Both the position numbers and the translations under genes were made by a program. 64,000 bases of DNA, from assembly GCF_001303895.1 (NCBI RefSeq), contig NZ_LJSD01000011.1, forward strand, positions 124,001 through 188,000, in the 5' to 3' direction. The notes under the pieces were generated by a model. The model had not been told where the DNA came from. It made no database searches and saw nothing but the letters and a program-made list of their open reading frames with translations. The DNA is from Mesorhizobium sp. 1M-11. GTDB lineage: Bacteria; Pseudomonadota; Alphaproteobacteria; Rhizobiales; Rhizobiaceae. Positions within the stretch are counted from its first letter, which is position 1. Each line of letters starts with the position of its first letter. Below, piece after piece: positions 15,213 through 24,646 of this stretch.

Positions 15213-15845
15213 ATGGCCAGAACGACAGGTTCGGATGGCGAACGGACGGAAGCGGCGATCCGCGAGGCGGCGCTGGTGCTGATCGCGCGACACGGCTACG
15301 AGGCGGTTTCCATGCGCCAGCTGGCTGCGGAGGTGGGCGTACAGGCGGCTGCGCTCTATCGCTATTTCCCGACCAAGGAAGACCTGCTCTACACCTTGTT
15401 GCAGGATCATATGACAGGGCTGCTGGCTGCGTGGGAAGCGGCACGTCCGATCATGGCGGATCCAGTGATCCGGCTTGCCGCCTATGTCGAAAACCACATC
15501 GCCTTCCACATCGATCGCCGTTCCTCGACACATGTCTCCAATATGGAGCTGCGCAGTCTCGCGCCGGAGCGGCTGACCCGTATCCTGAAACTGCGCACGA
15601 TTTACGAGAAGGAATTGCGTACCATCCTGCGCGACGGCGCCGATGCAAACGTCTTTGCCGTCGACGATATCGGTCTCACCGCCATGGCGCTGATCCAGAT
15701 GATGACCGGTGTCATCGTCTGGTATCGGCCCGGCGAACGCCTGTCCATCGATGGCGTCACACAAACCTATCTAGCCATGACCATGCGCCTCGTCGGCGCA
15801 CCACAGCCTGCTGGGGAGCAAAGGCATGTACACGCACACGCTTAA
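15213..15845 (+). CDS. TetR-family regulator of the leucine/isovalerate operon
   Basis: A 210-residue TetR regulator. The helix-turn-helix is [18 protein letters not shown] plus [24 protein letters not shown] at about residues 15-60. The start at 15213 has GGAG six bases upstream; ATG 15210 and TTG 15192 are alternatives. Its 3' end overlaps the isovaleryl-CoA dehydrogenase gene by 20 bases, so it is co-transcribed with and probably represses the pathway, responding to an acyl-CoA intermediate. The upstream region carries a GAACGTTC palindrome (15175-15182) that might be part of its operator; evidence for that is weak. Confidence 0.85.
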   Translation: MARTTGSDGERTEAAIREAALVLIARHGYEAVSMRQLAAEVGVQAAALYRYFPTKEDLLYTLLQDHMTGLLAAWEAARPIMADPVIRLAAYVENHIAFHIDRRSSTHVSNMELRSLAPERLTRILKLRTIYEKELRTILRDGADANVFAVDDIGLTAMALIQMMTGVIVWYRPGERLSIDGVTQTYLAMTMRLVGAPQPAGEQRHVHAHA

Positions 15846-16989
15846 TTTCGGGCTCAGTGAGGATATCGAGGCTCTGCGCGATCTCACGCAGCGTTTTGCC
15901 CAGGACAAGATCGCGCCGCTGGCGGCTGAGATCGATACGAGCAACGAGTTTCCGCCGCATCTGTGGCCTGAACTCGGCGCACTCGGCCTATTGGGGATGA
16001 CCGCCGACCCGGATTATGGCGGCTCGGGCATGGGCTATCTGGCGCATGTGGTGGCGATGGAGGAAATCAGCCGCGCCTCGGCATCGGTCGGCCTTTCCTA
16101 CGGCGCGCACTCCAATCTTTGCGTCAACCAGATCAACCGCTGGGCAACACCCGCACAGAAGGAAAAGTACCTGCCCCAGCTCTGCTCTGGTGAGCATGTC
16201 GGCGCGCTCGCCATGTCGGAACCCGGTTCCGGCTCCGACGTGGTGTCGCTACGCCTGCGCGCCGAAAAGAAGAACGACCGCTATGTGCTGAACGGCACCA
16301 AGATGTGGATCACCAACGGCCCCGACGCCGAAACCATGGTGGTCTATGCCAAGACCGACCCGGACCGGAACTCGCGCGGCATCACCGCCTTCATCATCGA
16401 GCGCAGCTCCAAGGGTTTCTCGGTAGCGCAGAAGCTCGACAAGCTTGGCATGCGCGGGTCCAACACCGGCGAACTGGTATTTGAAGACGTAGAGGTACCG
16501 TTCGAAAACGTGCTCCATGAAGAAGGACGCGGCGTAGAAGTGCTGATGTCCGGCCTCGATTACGAGCGCACTGTGCTTGCCGGCGGTCCGCTCGGCATCA
16601 TGGCTGCCTGTATGGATGTGGTCATGCCCTATGTGCACGAACGCAAGCAGTTCGGCCAGCCGATCGGCTCCTTCCAGCTCGTCCAGGGCAAGCTGGCAGA
16701 CATGTATACGACGATGAATGCCTGTCGTGCCTATGTGTATGCGGTCGCCGCAGCCTGCGACCGCAAGGAGACCACCCGCAAGGATGCCGCCGGCTGCATC
16801 CTGTTCGCTGCGGAGAAGGCGACCCTGATGGCGCTTGACGCCATCCAATTGCTGGGCGGCAACGGCTATATCAACGACTATTCGACCGGCAGATTGCTGC
16901 GCGACGCCAAGCTCTACGAGATTGGCGCCGGCACCAGCGAGATCCGCCGCTGGCTGATCGGTCGCGAAATGATGGCTGAAGCGGTATAA
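15826..16989 (+). CDS. ivd: Isovaleryl-CoA dehydrogenase
   Basis: A 387-residue FAD-dependent acyl-CoA dehydrogenase that oxidises isovaleryl-CoA to 3-methylcrotonyl-CoA in leucine breakdown, passing electrons to ETF and then ETF-QO (a gene for which lies at 32953-34632). Signatures are [32 protein letters not shown], and [18 protein letters not shown] near residue 245, whose glutamate is the catalytic base position specific to isovaleryl-CoA dehydrogenases. The C-terminus holds [12 protein letters not shown] and [23 protein letters not shown] precedes the ATG at 15826. A strong hairpin follows the stop, so transcription may not run on to the carboxylase genes 2 kb downstream. Confidence 0.95.
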   Translation: MYTHTLNFGLSEDIEALRDLTQRFAQDKIAPLAAEIDTSNEFPPHLWPELGALGLLGMTADPDYGGSGMGYLAHVVAMEEISRASASVGLSYGAHSNLCVNQINRWATPAQKEKYLPQLCSGEHVGALAMSEPGSGSDVVSLRLRAEKKNDRYVLNGTKMWITNGPDAETMVVYAKTDPDRNSRGITAFIIERSSKGFSVAQKLDKLGMRGSNTGELVFEDVEVPFENVLHEEGRGVEVLMSGLDYERTVLAGGPLGIMAACMDVVMPYVHERKQFGQPIGSFQLVQGKLADMYTTMNACRAYVYAVAAACDRKETTRKDAAGCILFAAEKATLMALDAIQLLGGNGYINDYSTGRLLRDAKLYEIGAGTSEIRRWLIGREMMAEAV

Positions 16990-16995
16990 GGAGGA

Positions 16996-17019
16996 CCGCG
17001 CGACATTTCTGTCGCGCGG
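16996..17019. terminator. Hairpin after ivd
   Basis: CCGCGCGACA-TTTC-TGTCGCGCGG, a perfect 10-bp stem just after the ivd stop, between ivd and the convergent PcfJ gene. There is no long T-run; a bidirectional terminator is likely. Confidence 0.65.
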
Positions 17020-17027
17020 ACTGTCTT

Positions 17028-18176
17028 TCAATGCTCCGGCAGCACGACACCCATCGCTTTCGCCCACCGGCCGAGTACCTGAAGTTCTTCAGCGCTGGCC
17101 AGCCGGTTGCCGAAACCGCGTATCTGCACCGCCCGATTCTGGCGGTTGAGTTCGATCGTCAGCAGGCGTTTCACGTTGCCTGCCGCGCTTCGACGCAACG
17201 ACCAGATCGACGCCTGACCGGAAACGCACTTCTGTGCGTAGCTGGACACGCAATGGTGCATGGCGCGGGATTCGGCCACAAGCTCGTCCGCGGTAACCAG
17301 TTGCGTCACCGCAAACTGCTCCTTGCGCACCCTCGCCTCTCCCGCAGTCGGTTTCCAGATCCAATCGTCGAGCGGCGAGCCGGCCCAGCGCCCTTCGTCC
17401 TCGCCGCCCTTGGCCCGGAAGGCTTGCCGACGGGCTGCCTCAATCCGAGCAACCGCTTCGAGATCGCGATGCCATTCGAGCATCTGGCGGCGCAGCGAAG
17501 CGAGCGTGCGACCGACAACGCTGTAATCGGGTTCCCGCTCGTGCCGCGCGGCAAGATAGTCGCAGAGATCGTCAATTTCCGCGATGGTTGCCGGATTGGC
17601 ACAGAAGAAACGCGTGACCTCCCGCCAGAAGGCAAAGCCCGCTCGCGGTGTGCGTGCGATCTTGGAGCGGCCAATGCGCAGCGCCACACCGATATCCTCG
17701 GTGTAGGAGCGAGCGACGGCCAGCCAGATCGCCTCGTCGAAGCCGAGGTCGCCGGGCGAATTGAGGAACCAGTGGACTTCCTTGCGCGAAAGCCACCCCT
17801 TTGCCTCTTCCTTCCACAGCGAGCGCCCGCGCGCCGCAACCACATACCAGCGCCGGCGCAGCGCGATCTCGTCGGCATCGAGGCCGGAGCCGTCGAGCCA
17901 AACTTCTTCAAGCGCGTTGGATACCGGGTAACGTGCAAACAGGTGACGTGCCGCAGCCAACCGCAAGCGCGCGGGATCACGCGTCTTCAGCTTGGGGCGC
18001 CATGCATCGGGTTCGCGGGCCAAGACGCCAGTGAAACCACGCGCAGCATCCCTCAGAGCGCGCGCGAAATCAGGGGCAGGCCTTGGCGCGCGCTGCGCAC
18101 GCCGCAGCGTCGCTTCATAATGGTCTACACGTTCGCGCTCGGCCTCGCGCCGGCGCTTGATCATGGACTTGGCCAT
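17028..18176 (-). CDS. PcfJ-domain protein
   Basis: A 382-residue protein whose C-terminal 130 residues match the PcfJ-like domain: LVTADELVAESRAMHHCVSS followed by YAQKCVSGQASIWSLRR and LLTIELNRQNRAVQIRGFGN. The N-terminal part is basic and helical (MAKSMIKRRREAERERVDHY), with WKEEAKGWLSRKEVHWFLN near residue 125. PcfJ is named after a conjugative plasmid of enterococci, but chromosomal copies are common in proteobacteria and their function is unknown. GAGGA lies nine bases before the ATG at 18176. It lies on the opposite strand to the leucine genes and interrupts them. Together with the gene at 18432 it forms a two-gene unit. Confidence 0.75.
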   Translation of the reverse strand: MAKSMIKRRREAERERVDHYEATLRRAQRAPRPAPDFARALRDAARGFTGVLAREPDAWRPKLKTRDPARLRLAAARHLFARYPVSNALEEVWLDGSGLDADEIALRRRWYVVAARGRSLWKEEAKGWLSRKEVHWFLNSPGDLGFDEAIWLAVARSYTEDIGVALRIGRSKIARTPRAGFAFWREVTRFFCANPATIAEIDDLCDYLAARHEREPDYSVVGRTLASLRRQMLEWHRDLEAVARIEAARRQAFRAKGGEDEGRWAGSPLDDWIWKPTAGEARVRKEQFAVTQLVTADELVAESRAMHHCVSSYAQKCVSGQASIWSLRRSAAGNVKRLLTIELNRQNRAVQIRGFGNRLASAEELQVLGRWAKAMGVVLPEH

Positions 18177-18431
18177 GGTCGTTCATCCTCAATGAAACTC
18201 TGTCAGCCGGACGCAGATCGAGCGCCGGCACGGAATGTGTCGAACTCGGTCTTGCAGTCATGGACAGGTCTCCTTTCGGTTGAACGGGGCAGCTCTCTAT
18301 GCTGCTCACGGAATTCACACAAGAACGAAATGGTTTTTATTTACAATGGGATAATGTCTTGTTGCATTCAGGCAACGGACCCTTTGGACAAGCCGGTGAC
18401 GTCGGCGGAGAGCACTCGGCTCCCCACCGCT

Positions 18432-18824
18432 TCAATAGAAACCGCGCGGCATTTCCTGCGTCGGCTTCACCACCACCTGATGCGCGTCGCGCCAGAGCAC
18501 TTCACGATGACGGCCAACCTGGATCGAGCGCACGGGCAACCCACCCTCCTCGATCAACCAGGCGCAGTAGTGCGCCCGGGCGATCATCTCGCGTGCGTCG
18601 TGACTGAACCAGCACACGCCCCAGATCGAGTTGCGCCGCTTGAAATGCCGCGCCACCCGGCCCGGGATCGGCAGATGCTCGTTGAACCAGTCGAACTCGC
18701 CGTCGAGCTCTCGCAGAATCCAGTCCGGCGCGCCGTTCCGATAGAGATACCAGGACGCCCGAAAGAAGCCGGTCTCCACCCGGCTCTGCGGATGGATGAA
18801 CGGCGTAACGAACCGCACATACAT
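18432..18824 (-). CDS. Hypothetical protein paired with the PcfJ gene
   Basis: A 130-residue soluble protein that I do not recognise by function. It is rich in aromatic residues (MYVRFVTPFIHPQSRVETGF, SWYLYRNGAPDWILREL, NSIWGVCWFSHDAREM) with no signal peptide or membrane segment. No ribosome binding site is seen near the ATG at 18824, and the frame closes about 28 bases upstream, so this start or none is available. About 50 bases upstream lie a possible 20-residue leader frame and a terminator-like hairpin (18878-18956). It precedes the PcfJ gene on the same strand by 255 bases. Confidence 0.6.
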   Translation of the reverse strand: MYVRFVTPFIHPQSRVETGFFRASWYLYRNGAPDWILRELDGEFDWFNEHLPIPGRVARHFKRRNSIWGVCWFSHDAREMIARAHYCAWLIEEGGLPVRSIQVGRHREVLWRDAHQVVVKPTQEMPRGFY

Positions 18825-18877
18825 GACGACACAGGCGGCGCAGCGCGCCGCTCCTCAAACTTGCTGATGTTCCAGAC

Positions 18878-18903
18878 AAAAAAGTCGCCGCCCTCAGGCG
18901 GCG
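18878..18903 (-). terminator. Rho-independent terminator or attenuator, minus strand
   Basis: Read leftward: CGCCGCC-TGAG-GGCGGCG, then ACTTTTTTG. It has a 7-bp GC stem and a T-run, and lies upstream of the 18432-18824 gene with no annotated leftward gene before it. The stop codon of a 20-residue frame lies in its loop, so it may act as an attenuator. Confidence 0.65.
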
Positions 18904-18956
18904 TTGTCGCTCGCCCGAGGCCGACGTTCGCAGGAAAGCAGAATTCTGCCTTTCAT
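18894..18956 (-). CDS. Possible 20-residue leader peptide
   Basis: ATG at 18956 with GGAGGCGACG directly upstream; the product MKGRILLSCERRPRASDNAA ends at a TGA (18896-18894) inside the loop of the terminator hairpin. A good ribosome binding site and the placement of the stop suggest a leader peptide controlling read-through to the downstream minus-strand genes. It could also be a chance frame, or the start of a longer frame broken by a shift, because the next frame reads on through the hairpin. Confidence 0.35.
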   Translation of the reverse strand: MKGRILLSCERRPRASDNAA

Positions 18957-19064
18957 CGTCGCCTCCATCTCAGTGTCATCCGCGGCGCCGAGGGGCTAGC
19001 CGCATGCGGGGCGTGGCTGATACATCCAAACCAACACCACCGCAAGAGCGCGTGAGGAGGAAAT

Positions 19065-20672
19065 ATGCCGGTCATCCAGTCTTCCATCTCCACCTCCTCC
19101 GAAAGCTTCCGCACCAATGCAGAACGCATGCAGTCGCTGGTTGCCGATATTTCGGACAAGGCGGCCCTGGTACAGCGCGGCGGCTCGGAAGAGGCACGCG
19201 CGCGCCACACCGCGCGCGGCAAGCTGCTACCGCGCGGCCGGCTGGCCCAGTTGCTGGATACGGGCTCGCCCTTCCTTGAGATCGGCCAATTCGCGGCCTG
19301 GGACATGTATGACGATGCGATTTCGGCTGCCGGCATGATCGCCGGCATCGGCCGCGTCGAGGGCCGTGAGGTGATGGTGGTGGTCAATGACGCCACAGTC
19401 AAAGGCGGCACCTACTATCCGCTGACCGTGAAGAAGCATCTGCGGGCGCAGGAAATCGCGCTGCAGAACAAACTGCCCTGCGTCTATCTGGTCGATTCCG
19501 GCGGCGCCAACCTGCCCAACCAGGACGAAGTCTTTCCCGACCGCGAGCATTTCGGCCGCATCTTCTACAACCAGGCCAATATGAGCGCGGCCGGCATTCC
19601 CCAGATCGCCTGCGTCATGGGCTCGTGCACTGCGGGCGGCGCCTATGTACCGGCAATGGCTGATGAATCGATCATGGTGCGCAAGCAGGCGACCATCTTC
19701 CTTGGCGGCCCGCCGCTGGTAAAGGCGGCAACCGGCGAGGACGTCAGCGCAGAAGAGCTCGGCGGCGCCGACCTGCACACACGCGAAAGCGGCGTGGCCG
19801 ACCACTACGCCCTGGACGACGAGCATGCGCTGGCGATCTGTCGCCGCATCGTGCGCAATCTCAACCGCAAGAAAGAGATCGGGCTCGATCTTCGTGCCTC
19901 TGTGGCACCGCTCCACGATCCGCGCGAGATCCATGGCATCGTGCCGGCGGATCTGCGCCAGCCCTATGACGTACGCGAAGTGATCGCGCGCATCGTCGAC
20001 GGTTCGGAGCTGGATGAATTCAAGCAGAATTACGGCACCACGCTGGTGACCGGTTTTGCCCACATCCACGGCATGCCGGTCGGCATCATCGCCAACAACG
20101 GCGTGCTGTTTTCCGAAAGTGCCGTGAAGGGCGCGCATTTCATCGAACTGTGCTGCCAGCGCAAAATCCCGTTGGTGTTCCTGCAGAACATCACCGGCTT
20201 CATGGTCGGCAAGAAATACGAAGCGGGCGGTATCGCCAAGGACGGCGCCAAGCTGGTGACGGCGGTGGCAACCGCACAGGTGCCCAAGGTGACGATGATC
20301 ATCGGCGGCTCTTTCGGCGCCGGCAACTACGGCATGTGCGGCCGCGCCTACTCGCCCCGCTTCCTGTGGATGTGGCCGAACGCGCGCATTTCGGTGATGG
20401 GCGGCGAGCAGGCGGCGATGGTGCTGGCGCTGGTGCGGCGCGAGAACATCGAACGCAAGGGCGGCACCTGGTCAGCCAAGGAAGAGGCCGAATTCAAGCG
20501 TCCGACGCTGGAGAAATACGAGCGCGAGGGTCACCCGCTCTACTCGTCCGCGAGGCTCTGGGACGACGGCATCATCGATCCGGCAAGATCGCGCGAAGTG
20601 CTGGCACTTTCGCTCTCGGCAGCGCTCAACGCACCCATCGACGACACGAAATTCGGCGTGTTCAGGATGTGA
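19065..20672 (+). CDS. mccB: Methylcrotonyl-CoA carboxylase, carboxyltransferase (beta) subunit
   Basis: A 535-residue carboxyltransferase that moves CO2 from biotin to 3-methylcrotonyl-CoA, giving 3-methylglutaconyl-CoA in leucine catabolism. Landmarks are [38 protein letters not shown] (oxyanion loop), [40 protein letters not shown] and [17 protein letters not shown]; the last two contain the second oxyanion-forming glycines. GAGGAGGAAAT precedes the ATG at 19065. The gene for the biotin-carrying alpha subunit lies 1.9 kb downstream on the same strand, with three small genes between. The dehydrogenase for the preceding step lies upstream across two antisense genes. Confidence 0.95.
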   Translation: MPVIQSSISTSSESFRTNAERMQSLVADISDKAALVQRGGSEEARARHTARGKLLPRGRLAQLLDTGSPFLEIGQFAAWDMYDDAISAAGMIAGIGRVEGREVMVVVNDATVKGGTYYPLTVKKHLRAQEIALQNKLPCVYLVDSGGANLPNQDEVFPDREHFGRIFYNQANMSAAGIPQIACVMGSCTAGGAYVPAMADESIMVRKQATIFLGGPPLVKAATGEDVSAEELGGADLHTRESGVADHYALDDEHALAICRRIVRNLNRKKEIGLDLRASVAPLHDPREIHGIVPADLRQPYDVREVIARIVDGSELDEFKQNYGTTLVTGFAHIHGMPVGIIANNGVLFSESAVKGAHFIELCCQRKIPLVFLQNITGFMVGKKYEAGGIAKDGAKLVTAVATAQVPKVTMIIGGSFGAGNYGMCGRAYSPRFLWMWPNARISVMGGEQAAMVLALVRRENIERKGGTWSAKEEAEFKRPTLEKYEREGHPLYSSARLWDDGIIDPARSREVLALSLSAALNAPIDDTKFGVFRM

Positions 20673-20791
20673 TCCCGTGCTTTCATCTTGTACATCACCG
20701 AAACGCGCGGGCATCGGCGAAGGATTCCAAGAATTCAGTTGGCCGACGTCAGAAATTTCATCTACTGCTTCCCATGTTCCACACTGGGCTC

Positions 20792-21172
20792 ATGGGGATA
20801 AAATTGCGACATCTTCGAACTTTGAATATATCCGTCCTTGCTTGCATGCTTCTTGCTGCGGCACCAAATATAACAAATGCAGGCTCCTTGACCGGGAGCG
20901 AGGGCGACAAACGCTTCCCGCCGACAATGTCAGGCAACGCGAAGGATCCTTGCACAAAGGCCTGGAAGGGCTATGTGGCAGCTGGCGGTCATTCCGCCTA
21001 TGCAACCACGCCTTATTCGCGGGTCGTGGATTTGTACATCATCTGCGGCACCTCGCTCAACGCGAAGTCTCAGGAAGCAGCCGAAGCAAAGGCTTTGGAA
21101 TCCTGCGTGCGGACACGCGAACATTACAAGGTCAGAAACGGTGGCCGTTGCGAGATCGCAGCCTCCAAATAA
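20792..21172 (+). CDS. Small secreted cysteine-containing protein
   Basis: A 126-residue exported protein. The signal peptide runs RTLNISVLACMLLAAAPN and is probably cut after ITNA. The mature part has four cysteines (DPCTKAW, YIICGT, LESCVRT, GRCEIA), suggesting two disulfides, and an alanine/glutamate helix KSQEAAEAKALESC before the last pair, reminiscent of DUF4189-type proteins. Function unknown. An in-frame ATG at 20774 is an alternative start. It lies 119 bases after mccB and may be co-transcribed with it, but nothing ties it to leucine metabolism. Confidence 0.65.
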   Translation: MGIKLRHLRTLNISVLACMLLAAAPNITNAGSLTGSEGDKRFPPTMSGNAKDPCTKAWKGYVAAGGHSAYATTPYSRVVDLYIICGTSLNAKSQEAAEAKALESCVRTREHYKVRNGGRCEIAASK

Positions 21173-21304
21173 TCCATGCCTCGATCCCGCAGGGCTGGCA
21201 CATGACGCCAGCCCTGCGGTTCCGCCGCTGCCGCGAATGGGGTGGTCGGCGCTGGGTTCTTCCGACACTTTGTGCCCTCCAATAGCCAATCATCGGAGAA
21301 GACC

Positions 21305-21712
21305 ATGCAATTCCATCGTGGCCGCCTGATCGACCATATCCACCTTCGAGCAGCCGACCTGGAGGCGACAAAGCGCTTCTATCGCGCCGTGCTCGGCGCA
21401 ATCGGCCGTTCCGATTCCATCCATGAAGGCGACACGTTCTTTTCGGCCGACGAATTGTGGATCGACGCCGCCAGCGGGCAGACGTCACGGGTGCATCTCG
21501 CCTTCCAGGTGCCCGATCGCGAGACAGTGGCGAAATTCTACGAAGCCGGCCTTGCCGCCGGCGGCAAGGACAATGGCGGGCCAGGCGAGCGCAGCTATCA
21601 TCCAGGCTACTACGCCGCTTTCCTGTTCGACCCGGACGGCAACAATATCGAGGCCGTTTTCCATGGCCCGTTCGAACGCTCGGCTTCGTCGGTGGTGATC
21701 ACACCGAAATAG
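21305..21712 (+). CDS. VOC-family (glyoxalase/dioxygenase fold) protein
   Basis: A 135-residue protein of the vicinal oxygen chelate superfamily. It starts LIDHIHLRAADLEATKRFYR, where the first histidine is a typical metal ligand, and contains HLAFQVPDRETVAKFYEAGL and YYAAFLFDPDGNNIEAVFHG, with further ligand positions (His, Glu). The likely fold is a two-module beta-alpha-beta-beta-beta dimer. The substrate is unknown. GGAGAAG precedes the ATG at 21305. It lies between mccB and mccA, so it is probably part of the same transcript. Confidence 0.82.
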   Translation: MQFHRGRLIDHIHLRAADLEATKRFYRAVLGAIGRSDSIHEGDTFFSADELWIDAASGQTSRVHLAFQVPDRETVAKFYEAGLAAGGKDNGGPGERSYHPGYYAAFLFDPDGNNIEAVFHGPFERSASSVVITPK

Positions 21713-21754
21713 ACGCGGACATGCGGCAATGAAGAAGAACAAGCAGGAATGGCT

Positions 21755-22576
21755 ATGACCGAAACAGGTTTCGTCGAGACGGATTTCGCGAAGATCGCCT
21801 TCGCACAATCGCGCGCGGAGGGCTCGGCCATTCTATTCATTCATGGCAATTCGAGCTGCAAGGAAGTGTTTTCCAGGCAGTTCGAGGCACCTGAATTTAC
21901 CGGCCACCGCCTGATCGCCTTCGATCTGCCCGGCCACGGCGCCTCGGAAGACGCGCGCGACCCGAACCGCACCTATACGTTCGGCGGCTATGCCGAAGTC
22001 GCTGAGGTCGTCGCTGACAAGCTCGGGCTGCACGAGCCCGTCATCTTCGGCTGGTCGCTGGGCGGCCATATCGCATTGGAAATGCTCGGACGCGGCTTTG
22101 CCGCCAAGGGCCTCATGATCAGCGGCACCCCGCCGGTGAAGGCAGACGTCGAAAGTCTGATGGCCGGGTTCAACATCGATCCGAATGCCGAGAACCTGAC
22201 CGGCAAGCGCGACTTCACGGACGCCGACGCTCTGGCCTACGCCACCCACACCTCTGCGGTGGACGGACATGTCGATCCGCATCTGCTTGCCATGTGCAAG
22301 CGCACGGATGGCCGTGCGCGCGAGATCATGTTCGGCTCGATCATGTCGGGCAAAGCGCTGGACGAGCGCGAAATCGTCAAAACCAACGAGACGCCGCTCG
22401 CCATCGTCAACGGCCGCGATGACGTCTTCATCCAGTCCGACTATTTCGACGGTCTTTCTTACGCCGCGCTGTGGTCGCGAAGGATCGTGCGCATGGCGGG
22501 TGCACAGCATGCACCTTTCCTGCAAAGGCCGCGGGAGTTCAATTCGCTGCTGTTGGAGTTCGCGAAGGGCGTTTGA
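21755..22576 (+). CDS. Alpha/beta hydrolase
   Basis: A 273-residue alpha/beta-hydrolase. The order is ILFIHGNSSCKEVF (oxyanion HG), FDLPGHGASED, the nucleophile elbow IFGWSLGGHIALEM (Ser near residue 97), the acid in LAIVNGRDDVFI and the histidine in AGAQHAPFLQRP. The ATG at 21755 has AGGA six bases upstream; ATG 21749 sits directly on that site. The product could be an esterase, lactonase or thioesterase. The position between the two carboxylase subunit genes suggests a helper role in acyl-CoA metabolism, for example releasing a dead-end thioester, but this is inference. Confidence 0.82.
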   Translation: MTETGFVETDFAKIAFAQSRAEGSAILFIHGNSSCKEVFSRQFEAPEFTGHRLIAFDLPGHGASEDARDPNRTYTFGGYAEVAEVVADKLGLHEPVIFGWSLGGHIALEMLGRGFAAKGLMISGTPPVKADVESLMAGFNIDPNAENLTGKRDFTDADALAYATHTSAVDGHVDPHLLAMCKRTDGRAREIMFGSIMSGKALDEREIVKTNETPLAIVNGRDDVFIQSDYFDGLSYAALWSRRIVRMAGAQHAPFLQRPREFNSLLLEFAKGV

Positions 22577-22602
22577 GCCGCCTTTCGCCATTGGAGGCCC
22601 TG

Positions 22603-24555
22603 ATGTTCTCAAAGATTCTGATCGCCAACCGCGGTGAAATCGCATGCCGTGTCATCCGCACGGCGCGCCGGCTGGGGGTGACCACAGTGGCCGTCTATTC
22701 GGATGCGGACGCAGCCTCGCTTCATGTCGCCATGGCCGACGAAGCGGTGCATATCGGTGCCTCTCCGGTCGGCGAAAGCTATCTCAGGGGCGATCGCATC
22801 ATTGCCGCGGCCAAACAGACGGGTGCCGAAGCTATTCACCCCGGCTACGGCTTCCTTTCGGAAAACCCGGATTTCGTCGATCAGGTGACCGCCGCCGGCC
22901 TGGTCTTCATCGGCCCGTCGGCCGACTCGATCCGGGCCATGGGTCTCAAGGACGCCGCCAAGCGGCTGATGGAGAAAGCCGGCGTTCCCGTGGTGCCTGG
23001 CTATCACGGCGAGGCGCAGGACATCGTGCTGCTCACCACCAAGGCGCGCGAGATCGGCTATCCGGTGTTGATCAAGGCGCGCGCCGGCGGCGGCGGCAAG
23101 GGTATGCGCCGCGTCGACGACCCTGATGACTTCTCGGAGGCCCTTTCCGGCGCCCGCCGCGAGGCCAAGGCCGCCTTCGGTGACGACCGCGTGCTGGTGG
23201 AAAAATACGTCGACAAGCCGCGCCACATCGAGGTGCAGGTGTTCGGAGACAATTTCGGCAACGCCGTGCATCTGTTCGAGCGTGACTGCTCGGCACAGCG
23301 ACGCCATCAGAAAGTCATCGAGGAGGCCCCTGCCCCCGGCATGACGCCCGCCTTGCGCAAGGCGATGACCGAAGCGGCGGTGAAAGCGGCGAAGGCAATC
23401 AAATATTCCGGCGCCGGCACCATCGAGTTCATCGTCGACGCTTCGCAGGGCCTCAAGGCCGACCGCTTCTGGTTCATGGAAATGAACACGCGCCTGCAGG
23501 TGGAACATCCGGTGACGGAAATGGTCACCGGCATCGATCTGGTCGAGTGGCAACTGCGTGTCGCCTCCGGCGAAAAACTGCCGAAGGCCCAGGACGGGAT
23601 CACGCTTTCCGGTCATGCCTTCGAGGCAAGACTCTACGCGGAGGATGCCACGAACGGTTTCCTGCCAGCCATCGGTACGTTGCACCATCTGCGCTTCCCC
23701 GAAACCGCACCGGCTGGGTCCGCCATGCGGATCGAAACAGGCGTCCGCGAGGGTGATGCCATTTCACCCTATTACGATCCGATGATCGCCAAGCTCGTCG
23801 TGCATGGAAATAACCGCGCTGCCGCACTTTCGGCACTGGAGGCGGCGCTGGCCGATACGGAAATCGCCGGTTCGGTTACCAACACCGCCTTTCTTGCCGC
23901 CCTCGCCGCAGATGCGGACTTTGCCGCAGGCGATGTCGACACCGGCCTGATCGGCCGCAAGCAGGATGCGCTGACCGCAGTCCCCGCCCCGGGCGACGAG
24001 GTGATCGCAACGGCGGCACTGGCGGCCGCCAATGTCGCGGAACATCGCGATCCGTCCGATCCATGGTCATCTCTGGTCGGCTACGCCCATTTCCATGCCG
24101 GTGCCAGAAACATCGCGCTCAAGTCAGGCGAGCACGTCATCATGGCCCGGGTTACCGCCCGCGCCGACGGTGGTTTCGATGTCGCGACCGACCACGGCGT
24201 CCATTCGCTGCGCGCCGGCGGCGGCAAACGGCTTGCCCGCTGGCCCGACCATGTAACTGTCTTCTCCGGCGCCACCGGCTACAGTTTCGGCGTGCCGGAC
24301 CCACTCGCAAAGGCCGACGATGCCGGTGCGGGTGCAGGAAGTCTGCGCGCGCCCATGCCAGGACTGGTCAAGGTGGTGCGTTCGGGCCCCGGTGAAGTCG
24401 TGGTCAAAGGACAACCGCTGCTGATCCTCGAAGCCATGAAGATGGAACATACCATCGCGGCGCCGCACGATGGCACGATCGCCGAGATCGCCGCGGAGGG
24501 TGCGCAGGTGACTGACGGCACCATCCTCGTCCGTTTCGTGGAGGCGGATACCTGA
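22603..24555 (+). CDS. mccA: Methylcrotonyl-CoA carboxylase, biotin-carrying (alpha) subunit
   Basis: A 650-residue subunit with an ATP-grasp biotin carboxylase domain (residues 1-450: KILIANRGEIACRVIRTARR, IHPGYGFLSEN, KARAGGGGKGMR, EMNTRLQVEHPVTEMVTGID) and a C-terminal biotinyl domain with the lysine in LEAMKMEHTIAAP near residue 615. It carboxylates biotin with bicarbonate and ATP and partners the mccB product. GGAGG precedes the ATG at 22603. Length and the AMKMEHT motif fit MCC rather than the shorter AccC. Genes for the next two steps, methylglutaconyl-CoA hydratase and HMG-CoA lyase, do not follow and are absent from the window. Confidence 0.95.
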   Translation: MFSKILIANRGEIACRVIRTARRLGVTTVAVYSDADAASLHVAMADEAVHIGASPVGESYLRGDRIIAAAKQTGAEAIHPGYGFLSENPDFVDQVTAAGLVFIGPSADSIRAMGLKDAAKRLMEKAGVPVVPGYHGEAQDIVLLTTKAREIGYPVLIKARAGGGGKGMRRVDDPDDFSEALSGARREAKAAFGDDRVLVEKYVDKPRHIEVQVFGDNFGNAVHLFERDCSAQRRHQKVIEEAPAPGMTPALRKAMTEAAVKAAKAIKYSGAGTIEFIVDASQGLKADRFWFMEMNTRLQVEHPVTEMVTGIDLVEWQLRVASGEKLPKAQDGITLSGHAFEARLYAEDATNGFLPAIGTLHHLRFPETAPAGSAMRIETGVREGDAISPYYDPMIAKLVVHGNNRAAALSALEAALADTEIAGSVTNTAFLAALAADADFAAGDVDTGLIGRKQDALTAVPAPGDEVIATAALAAANVAEHRDPSDPWSSLVGYAHFHAGARNIALKSGEHVIMARVTARADGGFDVATDHGVHSLRAGGGKRLARWPDHVTVFSGATGYSFGVPDPLAKADDAGAGAGSLRAPMPGLVKVVRSGPGEVVVKGQPLLILEAMKMEHTIAAPHDGTIAEIAAEGAQVTDGTILVRFVEADT

Positions 24556-24646
24556 CCAGGTTATAGTATCATAAGCGCGCAGCCATAGGCACCTTGAGGC
24601 AATTTGGATCAGGCAGGAAGCCGGCAGCGAGCTAGCGAGCGACAAC

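Noticed and set aside
18115..18261. A 48-codon minus-strand frame with AAAGGAG upstream, overlapping the start of the PcfJ gene.
   Set aside because: It overlaps about 60 bases of PcfJ coding sequence in another frame, has no hydrophobic or family pattern, and could be the PcfJ leader. Left unannotated.
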